From Knoellia sp. S7-12 (lineage in GTDB: Bacteria > Actinomycetota > Actinomycetes > Actinomycetales > Dermatophilaceae), in assembly GCF_040518285.1 (NCBI RefSeq), contig NZ_CP155449.1, positions 124,001 to 188,000 of the forward strand: 64,000 nucleotides of DNA, written 5' to 3'. Below, piece after piece: positions 57,336-64,000 of the stretch. Under the pieces are notes generated by a model that worked only from the letters and a program-made list of their open reading frames with translations, ran no database searches and was not told the DNA's origin. The number at the start of each line of letters is the position of its first letter. Within the stretch, counting starts at the first letter, position 1. Position numbers and translations under genes: made by a program.

Positions 57336-57351
57336 CTCAGTCGCGACTGAG
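57336..57351 (+). promoter_or_regulatory. 16-bp perfect palindrome at the sigma-factor ribosome site
   Basis: CTCAGTCGCGACTGAG is self-complementary and ends 11 bases before ATG 57363, its last bases joining the Shine-Dalgarno GAGAGG. It could be a protein operator or a small RNA hairpin that hides the ribosome site. Confidence 0.55.
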
Positions 57352-57362
57352 AGAGGATCACC

Positions 57363-58190
57363 ATGGCCGGCACGACCACTCGCCCGTCGCCTCCCGCCCC
57401 TGAAGATTCCCGCACAGGGGGCTGCAGTTGGCGCCACAACCCCGAGCATGATCGCGCGGAGTTCCTGCTCGCCACAGCGCAAACGTGCGGTGACGAGGCC
57501 ACCCGGCAGCGACTTCGCGACGATGCCGTGGTGTTGACGCTGGATCTTGCAGACGGGGTGGCTCGTCGCTACCGCGGTCGGGGAGTGGAGGGCGACGACC
57601 TCATCCAGGTCGGGCGGCTGGCGCTTGTCAAGGCCGCCCAGGGCTACCGGCACGACCGGGGAAGCGGGTTCCCGGCATACGCGATTCCCACCATCTCGGG
57701 AGAGATCAAGCGCTACTTCCGCGACCACGGCTGGGTCGTCCGTCCGCCGAGGCGGATCCAGGAGCTGCGCGCCGAGATCGCACGGGAAGAGGGCCACCTC
57801 CGACAGATCCTCTTGCGCGAGCCGACCGACCACGAGCTAGCGGATGCACTCGACGTCGAGCTGGCGGATGTCCGTGAGGCGAGGCGGTGTTCGTTGAGCT
57901 ACAACGCCCTCTCTCTGGACGTGCCGGGCGCAAGCGAGGCGGCGGGGGCCTACCTCCTCACGGTGGCGCACGTCGATGAGTTGGTAGCGGATCGCGACGC
58001 CCTAGGTCGGGCGGTCGCCGGGCTCACCCCGCGAGAACAGCTGATCGTCAGGCTGCGGTTCGTCGACGGGCTGACCCAGCTCGAGATCGGCGAGTCCATC
58101 GGACTCAGTCAGATGCAGGTTTCTCGGCTGCTCAACGTCATCCTCGCTCGCCTTCGCGACGCGCTGGAGGATTTGCCCATGACCGCTTAG
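57363..58190 (+). CDS. SigB/SigF/SigG-type RNA polymerase sigma factor
   Basis: A 275-residue alternative sigma factor. Region 2 contains GDDLIQVGRLALVKAAQGY and FPAYAIPTISGEIKRYFRD. Region 3 has REPTDHELADAL, and region 4 has LTPREQLIVRLRFVDGLTQL with the helix-turn-helix IGESIGLSQMQVSRLL. These are the hallmarks of general-stress sigma factors in actinobacteria. GAGAGG precedes ATG 57363 by seven bases. No anti-sigma or anti-anti-sigma gene adjoins. Its 3' end overlaps the convergent GCS2 gene by 53 bases. Confidence 0.9.
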   Translation: MAGTTTRPSPPAPEDSRTGGCSWRHNPEHDRAEFLLATAQTCGDEATRQRLRDDAVVLTLDLADGVARRYRGRGVEGDDLIQVGRLALVKAAQGYRHDRGSGFPAYAIPTISGEIKRYFRDHGWVVRPPRRIQELRAEIAREEGHLRQILLREPTDHELADALDVELADVREARRCSLSYNALSLDVPGASEAAGAYLLTVAHVDELVADRDALGRAVAGLTPREQLIVRLRFVDGLTQLEIGESIGLSQMQVSRLLNVILARLRDALEDLPMTA

Positions 58191-59268
58191 ATGTCGGACC
58201 TCGATCCGTCGGTGGTCCGACGACGAACGCCTGCAATCCCGCTCTCGACGTGGGGTCCACAAGTCGCCGCTGCCGCTGTGCGAAGCCGCCATCGCGCACC
58301 AAGCGGTCAATGGTGTCACGCACGCGCGCGAGGTCGCCGTTGGCTTCGAGGGCATCGCTGATCGCAGCAAGCAGGGATCCGACCACCCTCTCGGCGGGAG
58401 CAAGCTGCCCGCTCGCAGGGTCGACAAGTTGCTCGGTGAGGCCGTGTCGGGCGGCGCGCCATGCCGCTGCTCGCAGTGCCAGGGTGGACACGTCCACGGG
58501 CGCCGTGGCGCGCGCGATCGCGGTCTCCACGAGTGCTCGACAGAGCGCAGCCACGGCGACCGCAATGCCCGGCTCCGGGCACACGTCAGTCACGCGGATC
58601 TCCACTGTGGGAAAGGTCGCCGACAGTCTGGCGTCGTAGTAGAGCATCCCCTTGTCGAAGGCCCCACCGGCGTCGATGACCTGCTGGGACGCCCGGCGAT
58701 ACGTGTCAACATCTCCCCAGGCCTGAGTGGGTCCGGCTGTCGGCAGCTGGGACAACACGACTGATCGAAAGCTTGCGTAGCCCGTGTCGCGGCCCTGCCA
58801 GTAGGGCGAGTTCGCCGCCAGCGCGGTGAGGACTGGAAGCCACGCACGGATGCGGTCAAGCACGACCACACCTTCCTCCGGAGAGTCGATCGCCACGTGC
58901 ACGTGTGTGCCGCAGGTGAGTTGGTGGTCGGCGAGCTGTCCGAACTCGTGACCGATCCGGGCGAAGCGTTCCGAGACGGTCGGGGTCGGTGCATGGACAC
59001 CCGGCCACGTTCCGGACGCGATGACGACCGCGCCCAGCGATCCGGCCAGATCAGCGACCCGGCGTCGGAGTAGCGCGAGATCAGCTTCGAGCTCGTCCAT
59101 CGTCGAGCAGACTCGCGATGCGATCTCCACCTGCTCCTGCTTGAACTCGGTGGCAAGCGCAGGGTCGTCGGCTCGGGCCACCAGCATGGGCCCGCGCGCG
59201 ACAGGTTCCCCCGTGAGCGCATCGGCCAGGATGAACTCCTCCTCGACGCCGAAGGTGCGGCCGGTCAC
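58138..59268 (-). CDS. GCS2-family carboxylate-amine ligase (YbdK/EgtA-like)
   Basis: A 376-residue ATP-dependent ligase of the glutamate-cysteine ligase type 2 family. It begins FGVEEEFILADALTGEP, with the Mg-binding GVEEE. The central segment LTCGTHVHVAI and the later TVEIRVTDVCPEPG are the other ligand blocks. The family joins the side-chain or alpha carboxyl of Glu-like acids to an amine. ATG 59268 overlaps the stop of the gene upstream (ATGA). It is last in a four-gene operon that suggests a specialised product rather than glutathione. Confidence 0.88.
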   Translation of the reverse strand: MTGRTFGVEEEFILADALTGEPVARGPMLVARADDPALATEFKQEQVEIASRVCSTMDELEADLALLRRRVADLAGSLGAVVIASGTWPGVHAPTPTVSERFARIGHEFGQLADHQLTCGTHVHVAIDSPEEGVVVLDRIRAWLPVLTALAANSPYWQGRDTGYASFRSVVLSQLPTAGPTQAWGDVDTYRRASQQVIDAGGAFDKGMLYYDARLSATFPTVEIRVTDVCPEPGIAVAVAALCRALVETAIARATAPVDVSTLALRAAAWRAARHGLTEQLVDPASGQLAPAERVVGSLLAAISDALEANGDLARVRDTIDRLVRDGGFAQRQRRLVDPTSRAGLQAFVVGPPTDRGPTSKRSWANPPARREGERG

Positions 59269-60251
59269 CGCAGGCTTGACCGACCGGTCGACCAGGCCCG
59301 CCCCACTTCGTCGGCGAACCGTCCGCCGAGCAGCTGGCTGGCCTGGATTCCGAACACGAGGTCAGGGGCCAGCTCGGGCTCCTGCGCCAGCAGCGGCGCG
59401 ATGACCTCGCGTCGCAGGATCTGTTCGTGAACGGCGTCCGCCTCGACGTGCTCTGCGTAGTAGTGCTCCGTGGCCGGACCGCAACGCAGGCGCTGCGCAG
59501 CCCGGACAAGTCGAGCCGAGCCCGGAGACGACGTCAGCTCGATGACGGCGAACTGTCCCACCGACGCTGCTCGCAGCTCCCGGCGCAGCCCGCACAGGGA
59601 CATGAAGTTCACCTCGGCGAGGACGGATCCAGAGATCAGGTCGACGAGTTCGCCGTAGCCCGACGCCAGTCCGAGTTCCTGCATCATCTCGGCATAGAGC
59701 TCCGAGTGCATGTCGCTCGCGCGGCCAGCGCCGTACTCGTCGTGTTCGACGGCGACCAGGCCGGCCTTGGCGCGCCCGTCCATGCGGGACACCACCAGCA
59801 CTTGGGGGTCAGCCTCTTTGAGGTGGTAGGCCGACCGGTGTGTCACGTACTCCGCGAACTGCTCACGCGTGCCTTCCCTCGCGAGGTGGTGCGAGATGCC
59901 GCGCTCGCCAACAGGCTCGGACAACAGCCCAGCGATCTCGGCCTCGACGTCGTCACCTCCGGCGACATCCAGGCGAAGCTGCTCGAGGAAGATCGCCTCG
60001 AGCTCGAGTCGGAAGCCGACAAGGTCGAGGTCCCACTCCATCGAGTCGGGCACCCCGTCGAAGCCCCGATAGTGCAGCTCGTAGCAGACGTACAACGCCA
60101 GCTGGAGGTCGTCGCCATACGGGTCGCTGCTGGGAGGTGACGAGAGCGGCATACGTGTGCGTCCGGCGCAGTGGTCGATCACGGCCTGGGAGATCGGTCC
60201 TCGCCCCGAAGGCAGGTGCGGAGCGAGGCGCCGGGTGTTCGTGGCGGTCAC
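59265..60251 (-). CDS. Heme-oxygenase-like iron-containing redox enzyme (HDO family)
   Basis: A 328-residue member of the iron-containing redox enzyme/Haem_oxygenas_2 group. Candidate diiron ligands are in AYHLKEADP, VEHDEYGAG followed by a His in ASDMHSEL, and YYAEHVEADAVHEQ. Related heme-oxygenase-like diiron enzymes are known to cleave C-C or N-containing substrates in natural-product routes. GTG 60251 overlaps the CDGSH gene stop (GTGA); longer starts are excluded by this coupling. Substrate unknown. Confidence 0.83.
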   Translation of the reverse strand: MTATNTRRLAPHLPSGRGPISQAVIDHCAGRTRMPLSSPPSSDPYGDDLQLALYVCYELHYRGFDGVPDSMEWDLDLVGFRLELEAIFLEQLRLDVAGGDDVEAEIAGLLSEPVGERGISHHLAREGTREQFAEYVTHRSAYHLKEADPQVLVVSRMDGRAKAGLVAVEHDEYGAGRASDMHSELYAEMMQELGLASGYGELVDLISGSVLAEVNFMSLCGLRRELRAASVGQFAVIELTSSPGSARLVRAAQRLRCGPATEHYYAEHVEADAVHEQILRREVIAPLLAQEPELAPDLVFGIQASQLLGGRFADEVGRAWSTGRSSLR

Positions 60252-60469
60252 GAGCCCTCCACCCGACCGGCGCGCACCTTGATCCGGTGGCTCGTGTCGC
60301 AGAACGGTGCCGTCCGGCTCCGTCGACAGGTGCACAGGGCCACGACGCGGCGCTCGGACCGGACCGTTGTGCCGTCCGCCATGACGACCTCGACCGGGCC
60401 CTCCACGAGGACCGGTCCCTCGTCGGTGACCACGACTCGGGTTGCCGACTCGTCAGCGAGTCGCGTCAT
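60248..60469 (-). CDS. CDGSH iron-sulfur domain protein
   Basis: A 73-residue protein with the complete 2Fe-2S motif CTCRRSRTAPFCDTSH (C-x-C ... P-x-C-D-x(2)-H), the 3-Cys/1-His ligand set of the family. It is a small electron or cluster donor. ATG 60469 overlaps the methyltransferase stop (ATGA), and its stop overlaps the diiron enzyme. It is a natural redox partner for the diiron protein. Confidence 0.9.
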   Translation of the reverse strand: MTRLADESATRVVVTDEGPVLVEGPVEVVMADGTTVRSERRVVALCTCRRSRTAPFCDTSHRIKVRAGRVEGS

Positions 60470-61248
60470 GTCGAGGTTTCGACTCGGGAACGGTTGCGCG
60501 TCGTGAGCCAAGCCCTGACACTCTTGGTTCCCCTGATGACCACCAGCTCCTCGTCGTCCTGGCCCTCGACAATGAGGCCGCGGTTGCGCAGCATCTCGGA
60601 TCGAGCACGCATCACCGGGCCGAAGGGTTCACGTTCACGCCGCACGATATCGACAACAAGGCCGCTTGCCGTCAGGCGCTCCACAGAACGTCCCTCGTCG
60701 GACACCGTGGAGTGCACCAACAACAGGCTGCCCCCGGGGCGGAGCCAGGCAAAGGTCTCGTCGCAGATCCGGTCCAGCAGCTGCCGCCCGCCGGGGCCGG
60801 CGTCCCAGCACCGTGACTCCGCATGGCCGGACAGACGCCGGGTGCGGGACGGGATGTACGGCGGGTTGCTCACGACCACGTCGAACTCTTCGTCGGGCCT
60901 CAAAGCGCTGTACAGATCGCCGCGCAGCACTCTGACCGGTATGCGGTGGCGTCGGCCGTTGATCCACGCGTTCGTGGTCGCGCGGTTTGAGATGTCAGTG
61001 GCGGTGACGTCGCGTGCGCCGTCCAGGCCGGCGGCGACGGCCAGGGCGCCGGTGCCCGTGCAGAGGTCCAGCACCGTTGCCCCGCGTGCGAGCTTGAGAT
61101 GGCGCAATGTGTCGGCGAGAAGCCACGTGTCCGCCCGGGCCTGGTAGCACCCCGGCAGTCGAAGCAGTGAGGGCCGCGGGATGGATCGGGGCAGGGCCTG
61201 CCCCGCCGATGACCACGTCAAGGTCGAACCGGTTGATCGGGGGCCCAT
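60466..61248 (-). CDS. HemK2/MTQ2-type N5-glutamine or small-molecule methyltransferase
   Basis: A 260-residue SAM enzyme. Motif I is VLDLCTGTGALAVAAG and the catalytic NPPYIPS motif is the signature of amide-N methyltransferases such as PrmC and MTQ2. CTGGAGG lies four bases before ATG 61248, so longer upstream starts are dropped. It is first in the four-gene operon and may methylate a protein or the operon's product. Confidence 0.87.
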   Translation of the reverse strand: MGPRSTGSTLTWSSAGQALPRSIPRPSLLRLPGCYQARADTWLLADTLRHLKLARGATVLDLCTGTGALAVAAGLDGARDVTATDISNRATTNAWINGRRHRIPVRVLRGDLYSALRPDEEFDVVVSNPPYIPSRTRRLSGHAESRCWDAGPGGRQLLDRICDETFAWLRPGGSLLLVHSTVSDEGRSVERLTASGLVVDIVRREREPFGPVMRARSEMLRNRGLIVEGQDDEELVVIRGTKSVRAWLTTRNRSRVETST

Positions 61249-61492
61249 GATTCCTCCAGTAGCGCAAGGTCGTGATCGCAAGGACGCGTTGGGGTTTGGT
61301 ACCCCGTGTGGGCTTGGTTCATGCGGCATGCGAACGCGAGATGTGGATGCCGAGGTGCCGGATCGCCACGAATACCGACGCCCAGACCCGTCGGGGTGTG
61401 GCCATTCGTTCACCAGGAGGTGGGTGGGCAGGGGTCTCGTCACATGGGATCGATGTCCCACCAACACACCGTGAGATCCCCCCTCCAGCGAC

Positions 61493-61517
61493 GTTTGCGC
61501 AGGTCAGGACGGGGTAC
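61493..61517 (+). promoter_or_regulatory. SigB/SigF-like promoter of the DUF3618 operon
   Basis: GTTT (61493-61496) and GGGTAC (61512-61517) are 15 bases apart, one mismatch from the general-stress consensus. The start point would be about 55 bases before ATG 61580. The rest of the 331-bp gap from 61249 shows a GGGGTACC palindrome near 61298 and nothing else clear. Confidence 0.55.
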
Positions 61518-61579
61518 CAACAAGTGTCGGCGGTTCTACAAACCGCCGGTCCAGCACTCGGCAGAGAACAGGAATGGAC

Positions 61580-62389
61580 ATGAGCGACACACATGGCATG
61601 ACCGGTACGACAGACACGACCGGTACGACAGACACGACCGGTACGACAGACACGACCGGGACCACAGGCGCGACGATTGACAGCACCCGCGAGCTCGGTG
61701 CCTTGGAGGTTCCCCCCGCCGGGACCACCCACGCGGCCGCCACCAGCACCAACGCCCCGTCGAACTCCGGTGACACGAAGGACGTTGCCAAGGAGGAAGC
61801 CCTCGCGACCGGGGCGCACGCAAAGGATGGTGCGATGCATGTTGCGGAGGTCGGCATGGACGAGGTCAAGAACGTGGCCCATGAAACGAGCCAGCAGGCC
61901 AAGCATCTGTGGCAGCAGACTCGCACTGAACTCTTGGACCAGAGCGCCCAGCAGCAGACCAGGGTCGCCGAGGGATTGCGTGCCCTCAGCCAAGAGCTGT
62001 CCAGCATGGCCAGTGGTTCCGAACAGCAAGGCGTCGCCACGGACTTGGCCAAGCAGGCATCTGAGCGGGCGGGCGATGTGGCCGGCTGGTTGGATCAGCG
62101 CGATCCCGGCTCCATCGTCACGGAAATGAAGCAATTCGCACGCCAGCGCCCGGGAGCATTCCTCGCAACGGCTGCCGTCATCGGGCTGGTCGGAGGTCGA
62201 CTGAGCCGCGGTCTCGCGGCCGATTCTCAGGACCAGGCCAGCACGAGTGCGGCGCCGGACGCGAGTGGCGGGTGGGTCGCGCCCGTGGATGCCAGCACGG
62301 AGAGCCACACGATGTACGGCTCTCCCAGCGGCGCCGCGCCTGTCGCTGGCGACCCGTTGACCGACACCCCACGAGAGTTCACGAGATGA
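61580..62389 (+). CDS. Stress-operon protein with Thr-rich repeats and one membrane segment
   Basis: A 269-residue protein of unknown family. It begins with a Thr/Gly/Asp repeat (TGTTDT three times) followed by a long, polar, helical stretch with Lys/Glu/Ala/Gln periodicity (about 60-190). Then comes a short hydrophobic segment FLATAAVIGLVGGRLSRGLA and a flexible tail. This plan resembles proteins that often precede holin-like and DUF3618 genes. AGGA lies six bases before ATG 61580. Its stop overlaps the next gene (ATGA). Confidence 0.7.
   Translation: MSDTHGMTGTTDTTGTTDTTGTTDTTGTTGATIDSTRELGALEVPPAGTTHAAATSTNAPSNSGDTKDVAKEEALATGAHAKDGAMHVAEVGMDEVKNVAHETSQQAKHLWQQTRTELLDQSAQQQTRVAEGLRALSQELSSMASGSEQQGVATDLAKQASERAGDVAGWLDQRDPGSIVTEMKQFARQRPGAFLATAAVIGLVGGRLSRGLAADSQDQASTSAAPDASGGWVAPVDASTESHTMYGSPSGAAPVAGDPLTDTPREFTR
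61601..61654 (+). repeat. Three perfect 18-bp tandem repeats inside the gene
   Basis: The unit ACCGGTACGACAGACACG occurs at 61601, 61619 and 61637, with a diverged fourth unit after it. It encodes TGTTDT. The unit number is likely to vary between strains by slippage. Confidence 0.85.
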
Positions 62390-62808
62390 ACCCCCAAGAG
62401 CCTGATGTCGATGACCCACAGGCTCGGTCACTGAGCAATGTCGGAGACCTGTTCGCCGACATCACCCGAGACCTGTCGACCCTGATCCGACAGGAGACGG
62501 AGCTTGCCAAGGCAGAGATCCGCCAGTCGGCCATGAAGGCAGGCAAGGGAGCCGGAATGCTCGGCGGGGCCGCCCTTGCCGGCCACTTCATGCTGATGTT
62601 TCTGTCGATTTCACTGTGGTGGGGTCTGGGCAACGAGATCGGCCGAGGTTGGTCGGCACTCGTGGTGGCGGCCGTGTGGGCCGTCATCGCAGCAGTGCTT
62701 GCCCGCATCGGGCGGAGCGAGATCAAGCAGGCCAAGGGAATTCCACAAACGACACAGACAGCGCGGGAGATCCCCGACGCGCTCAAAGGGAACGAGGACA
62801 AGCGATGA
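62386..62808 (+). CDS. Phage holin superfamily (Actinobacterial PF07332-type) membrane protein
   Basis: A 140-residue protein with two central helices (GAGMLGGAALAGHFMLMFLS; WSALVVAAVWAVIAAVLARIG) after an amphipathic TLIRQETELAKAEIRQSAMKAG. The name comes from a distant resemblance; no phage genes are present. Such proteins probably shape or protect the membrane under stress. ATG 62386 and the following stop are both coupled by four-base overlaps. Confidence 0.85.
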   Translation: MNPQEPDVDDPQARSLSNVGDLFADITRDLSTLIRQETELAKAEIRQSAMKAGKGAGMLGGAALAGHFMLMFLSISLWWGLGNEIGRGWSALVVAAVWAVIAAVLARIGRSEIKQAKGIPQTTQTAREIPDALKGNEDKR

Positions 62809-63380
62809 CGAACAACCCAGATGAGATCCGTCGAGAGATCGACCAGACCCGCGGCCAGTTGAGCAGTGATGTGAACGCGCTGTCCGAGACAGTGAGCCCG
62901 TCCAATGTCGCTCGCAGACAGGCCAACAAGGTGAGCAGTGCCGCGACGTCGGCCAAGGACCGTGTGATGGGCACAGCCGAAGACCTGCGCAGCAGCGGTT
63001 CGGACGCGGCGTCCGGTGTGGGTCACGCGCCCGGTGCCGCCGCCGACAAGGCGCGTGACAAAGCCCGTGGCAACCCCTTGGCGGCCGGGATGGTGGCTTT
63101 GGGTGTGGGTTGGCTCGTCGGCTCCATGCTCCCGGCGTCAGAGAAGGAGAAGCAGGCGTCCGCTGCACTCAAGGACAAGGCCCAGCCGCTCAGGGACGAG
63201 GCAAAGAGCCTCGCGCAGGACACCGTCCACGAGTTGCAAGAGCCTGCCGAGAAGGCTGGCCAGAGTGTCAAGGAGGCGGCGATGGACGCCAAGGACAATG
63301 TCGCCCAGGAGGGTCGGTCCACGGCTGACGACGTCAGGCATCAGGCACAGGATTCGGCAGACACCGTTCGATCGTCCTGA
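62805..63380 (+). CDS. DUF3618 domain protein
   Basis: A 191-residue protein. Residues 5-50 carry the DUF3618 signature (PDEIRREIDQTRGQLSSDVNALSE). One membrane helix (LAAGMVALGVGWLVGSML) lies near residue 100. The C-terminal part is a long Ala/Lys/Glu/Asp-rich amphipathic helix like LEA or apolipoprotein repeats. ATG 62805 overlaps the preceding stop (ATGA). It is last of three coupled genes under a stress-type promoter. Function not known; membrane association is likely. Confidence 0.87.
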   Translation: MTNNPDEIRREIDQTRGQLSSDVNALSETVSPSNVARRQANKVSSAATSAKDRVMGTAEDLRSSGSDAASGVGHAPGAAADKARDKARGNPLAAGMVALGVGWLVGSMLPASEKEKQASAALKDKAQPLRDEAKSLAQDTVHELQEPAEKAGQSVKEAAMDAKDNVAQEGRSTADDVRHQAQDSADTVRSS

Positions 63381-63392
63381 TCAACACGTGGC

Positions 63393-63422
63393 GAGGCCCC
63401 AGCGCAAGGAGATTGGGGCCTC
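63393..63422 (+). terminator. Hairpin terminator of the DUF3618 operon
   Basis: A 9-bp stem (GAGGCCCCA at 63393-63401, TGGGGCCTC at 63414-63422) 12 bases past the stop, with a 12-base loop. Confidence 0.65.
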
Positions 63423-63530
63423 ACCGGTTCCTCAAGGTTGGTGAAGACCCGCTGCGGTCTCAGGTATCTGGCACGCCCCTGAGCTCTCCTCACTCTCGAG
63501 AACCCATTGGTTTCGAGGTAGGAGGTCGAC

Positions 63531-64000
63531 ATGCCCGGTTGGTACGTCCACATGGAGGCTGCGCACGACACGGCGGCCCGGCTCCGGACGGGTGCGGTGC
63601 CCGGCGGCTTCCCGATCTCGGTCGGTGACGCCCAGGGGATCGGCGAGCACTGCCACACCTGGCGCAACTACCTCGAGCTCGGTTCGCTCGGGCCGGACCT
63701 GTTCTATCTGCTTCCCGACTTCAAGAACACGACCGGCCAGGTCATCCGGCAGGTCGTGCAGTGGGCTCTGGACGTGTGGGAGGTCCTCGACGCAGAGTTC
63801 GTGGCCAAGTGGGAGAAGTGGATCGATCCCATCTCGACCAACCAATCGCAGCTCGCGTCGCAGTTGACCGGCGGCCTCTCGACCCAGCTCGCACAGGTTC
63901 TCGACGAGCTCACGTCCGCCATCATGTCGGCCTTCAAGGGACTGCTCGCCGAGATGGGCGACTGGTTCGGAGTGCTCACGTCCGGTGTGCCACAGGCGTT
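63531..64000 (+). CDS. Large protein of unknown function, N-terminal part only
   Basis: An open frame from ATG 63531 (AGGAGG six bases upstream) to the right edge, 156 codons. It starts MPGWYVHMEAAHDTAARLR and continues with CHTWRNYLELGSLGPDLFYL and TGQVIRQVVQWALDVWEVLD. The early His and the LGPDLFY segment recall zinc-dependent phospholipase C-like proteins, but this is only a resemblance from memory. No signal peptide is seen. The rest is outside the window. Confidence 0.7.
   Translation, partial: MPGWYVHMEAAHDTAARLRTGAVPGGFPISVGDAQGIGEHCHTWRNYLELGSLGPDLFYLLPDFKNTTGQVIRQVVQWALDVWEVLDAEFVAKWEKWIDPISTNQSQLASQLTGGLSTQLAQVLDELTSAIMSAFKGLLAEMGDWFGVLTSGVPQA

Noticed and set aside
1647..60155. 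The octamer as a Chi or FtsK-orienting (KOPS) site
   Set aside because: The two orientations are nearly balanced in this window (18 and 22), while such sites are strand-biased; a whole-genome plot could reopen this.
62386..62808. Prophage, because of a holin-superfamily name
   Set aside because: No capsid, tail, integrase or lysin genes are near; the gene is part of a chromosomal DUF3618 operon.

Overview
The window is about 64 kb of GC-rich, gene-dense actinobacterial chromosome. Points to this origin are a WhiB regulator, five ANTAR-domain regulators, a DUF222/HNH (13E12-type) endonuclease, a NgcE-type sugar-binding protein, mycobacterial-style ATP-dependent ligase B, many four-base ATGA/GTGA gene overlaps and many leaderless promoters. 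The family is probably Intrasporangiaceae or a related Micrococcales group. This is inference from gene content, since there is no rRNA marker in the window. I found no rRNA, tRNA, CRISPR array, prophage or intact insertion sequence.

Layout. 0-13 kb: mixed metabolic genes, namely a Tat-exported cholesterol-oxidase-like flavoprotein (cut by the left edge), an alanine-dehydrogenase-fold carboxyethylornithine synthase-like enzyme, an M15-like secreted protein, a GntR-VOC pair, a methyltransferase, OsmC-MOSC, a DUF222/HNH gene behind an SOS box, an alpha/beta hydrolase and a DEAD-box helicase. 13-25 kb: an amino-sugar island containing a ROK kinase, PfkB kinase, class II aldolase, SIS isomerase, DeoR regulator, compact NagA deacetylase, NgcEFG-type ABC importer without its ATPase, and a DUF5107/TPR protein. 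25-35 kb: hydrolase, enoyl-CoA hydratase, TauE/SafE exporter, KtrAB potassium uptake, LigB, a frameshifted MFS gene with a divergent TetR, and a VOC protein. 35-50 kb: PhoX and PhoD phosphatases, an HprK-PqqD fusion, GAF-ANTAR, App1-like, Fpg/Nei glycosylase, rhodanese, M20 peptidase, an I36-M15 secreted protein and an AAA ATPase-APH pair. 50.5-51.2 kb is decayed DNA holding GH76 and AAA gene remnants. 51-58 kb is a signalling cluster with four ANTAR regulators (one a MEDS-ANTAR fusion), WhiB and a SigB/F-type sigma factor. 58-61 kb is a tightly overlapping four-gene operon (methyltransferase, CDGSH protein, heme-oxygenase-like diiron protein, GCS2 ligase). 61.5-63.4 kb is a cell-envelope stress operon (holin-superfamily and DUF3618 proteins) behind a SigB/F-like promoter. 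A large gene of unknown function runs off the right edge.

How the parts may work together. The amino-sugar genes can be joined into one route: import, phosphorylation, deacetylation, isomerisation, second phosphorylation and aldol cleavage. The 51-63 kb part looks like a regulatory and stress module: ANTAR antiterminators, WhiB and a general-stress sigma factor sit next to genes with promoters of the kind that sigma class reads. The most unusual signals are at DNA level. The octamer GTATGCCG/CGGCATAC occurs 40 times by my count, against about 2 expected, in every reading frame and inside three terminators. There are also two families of repeated intergenic hairpins, one with compensatory base changes.
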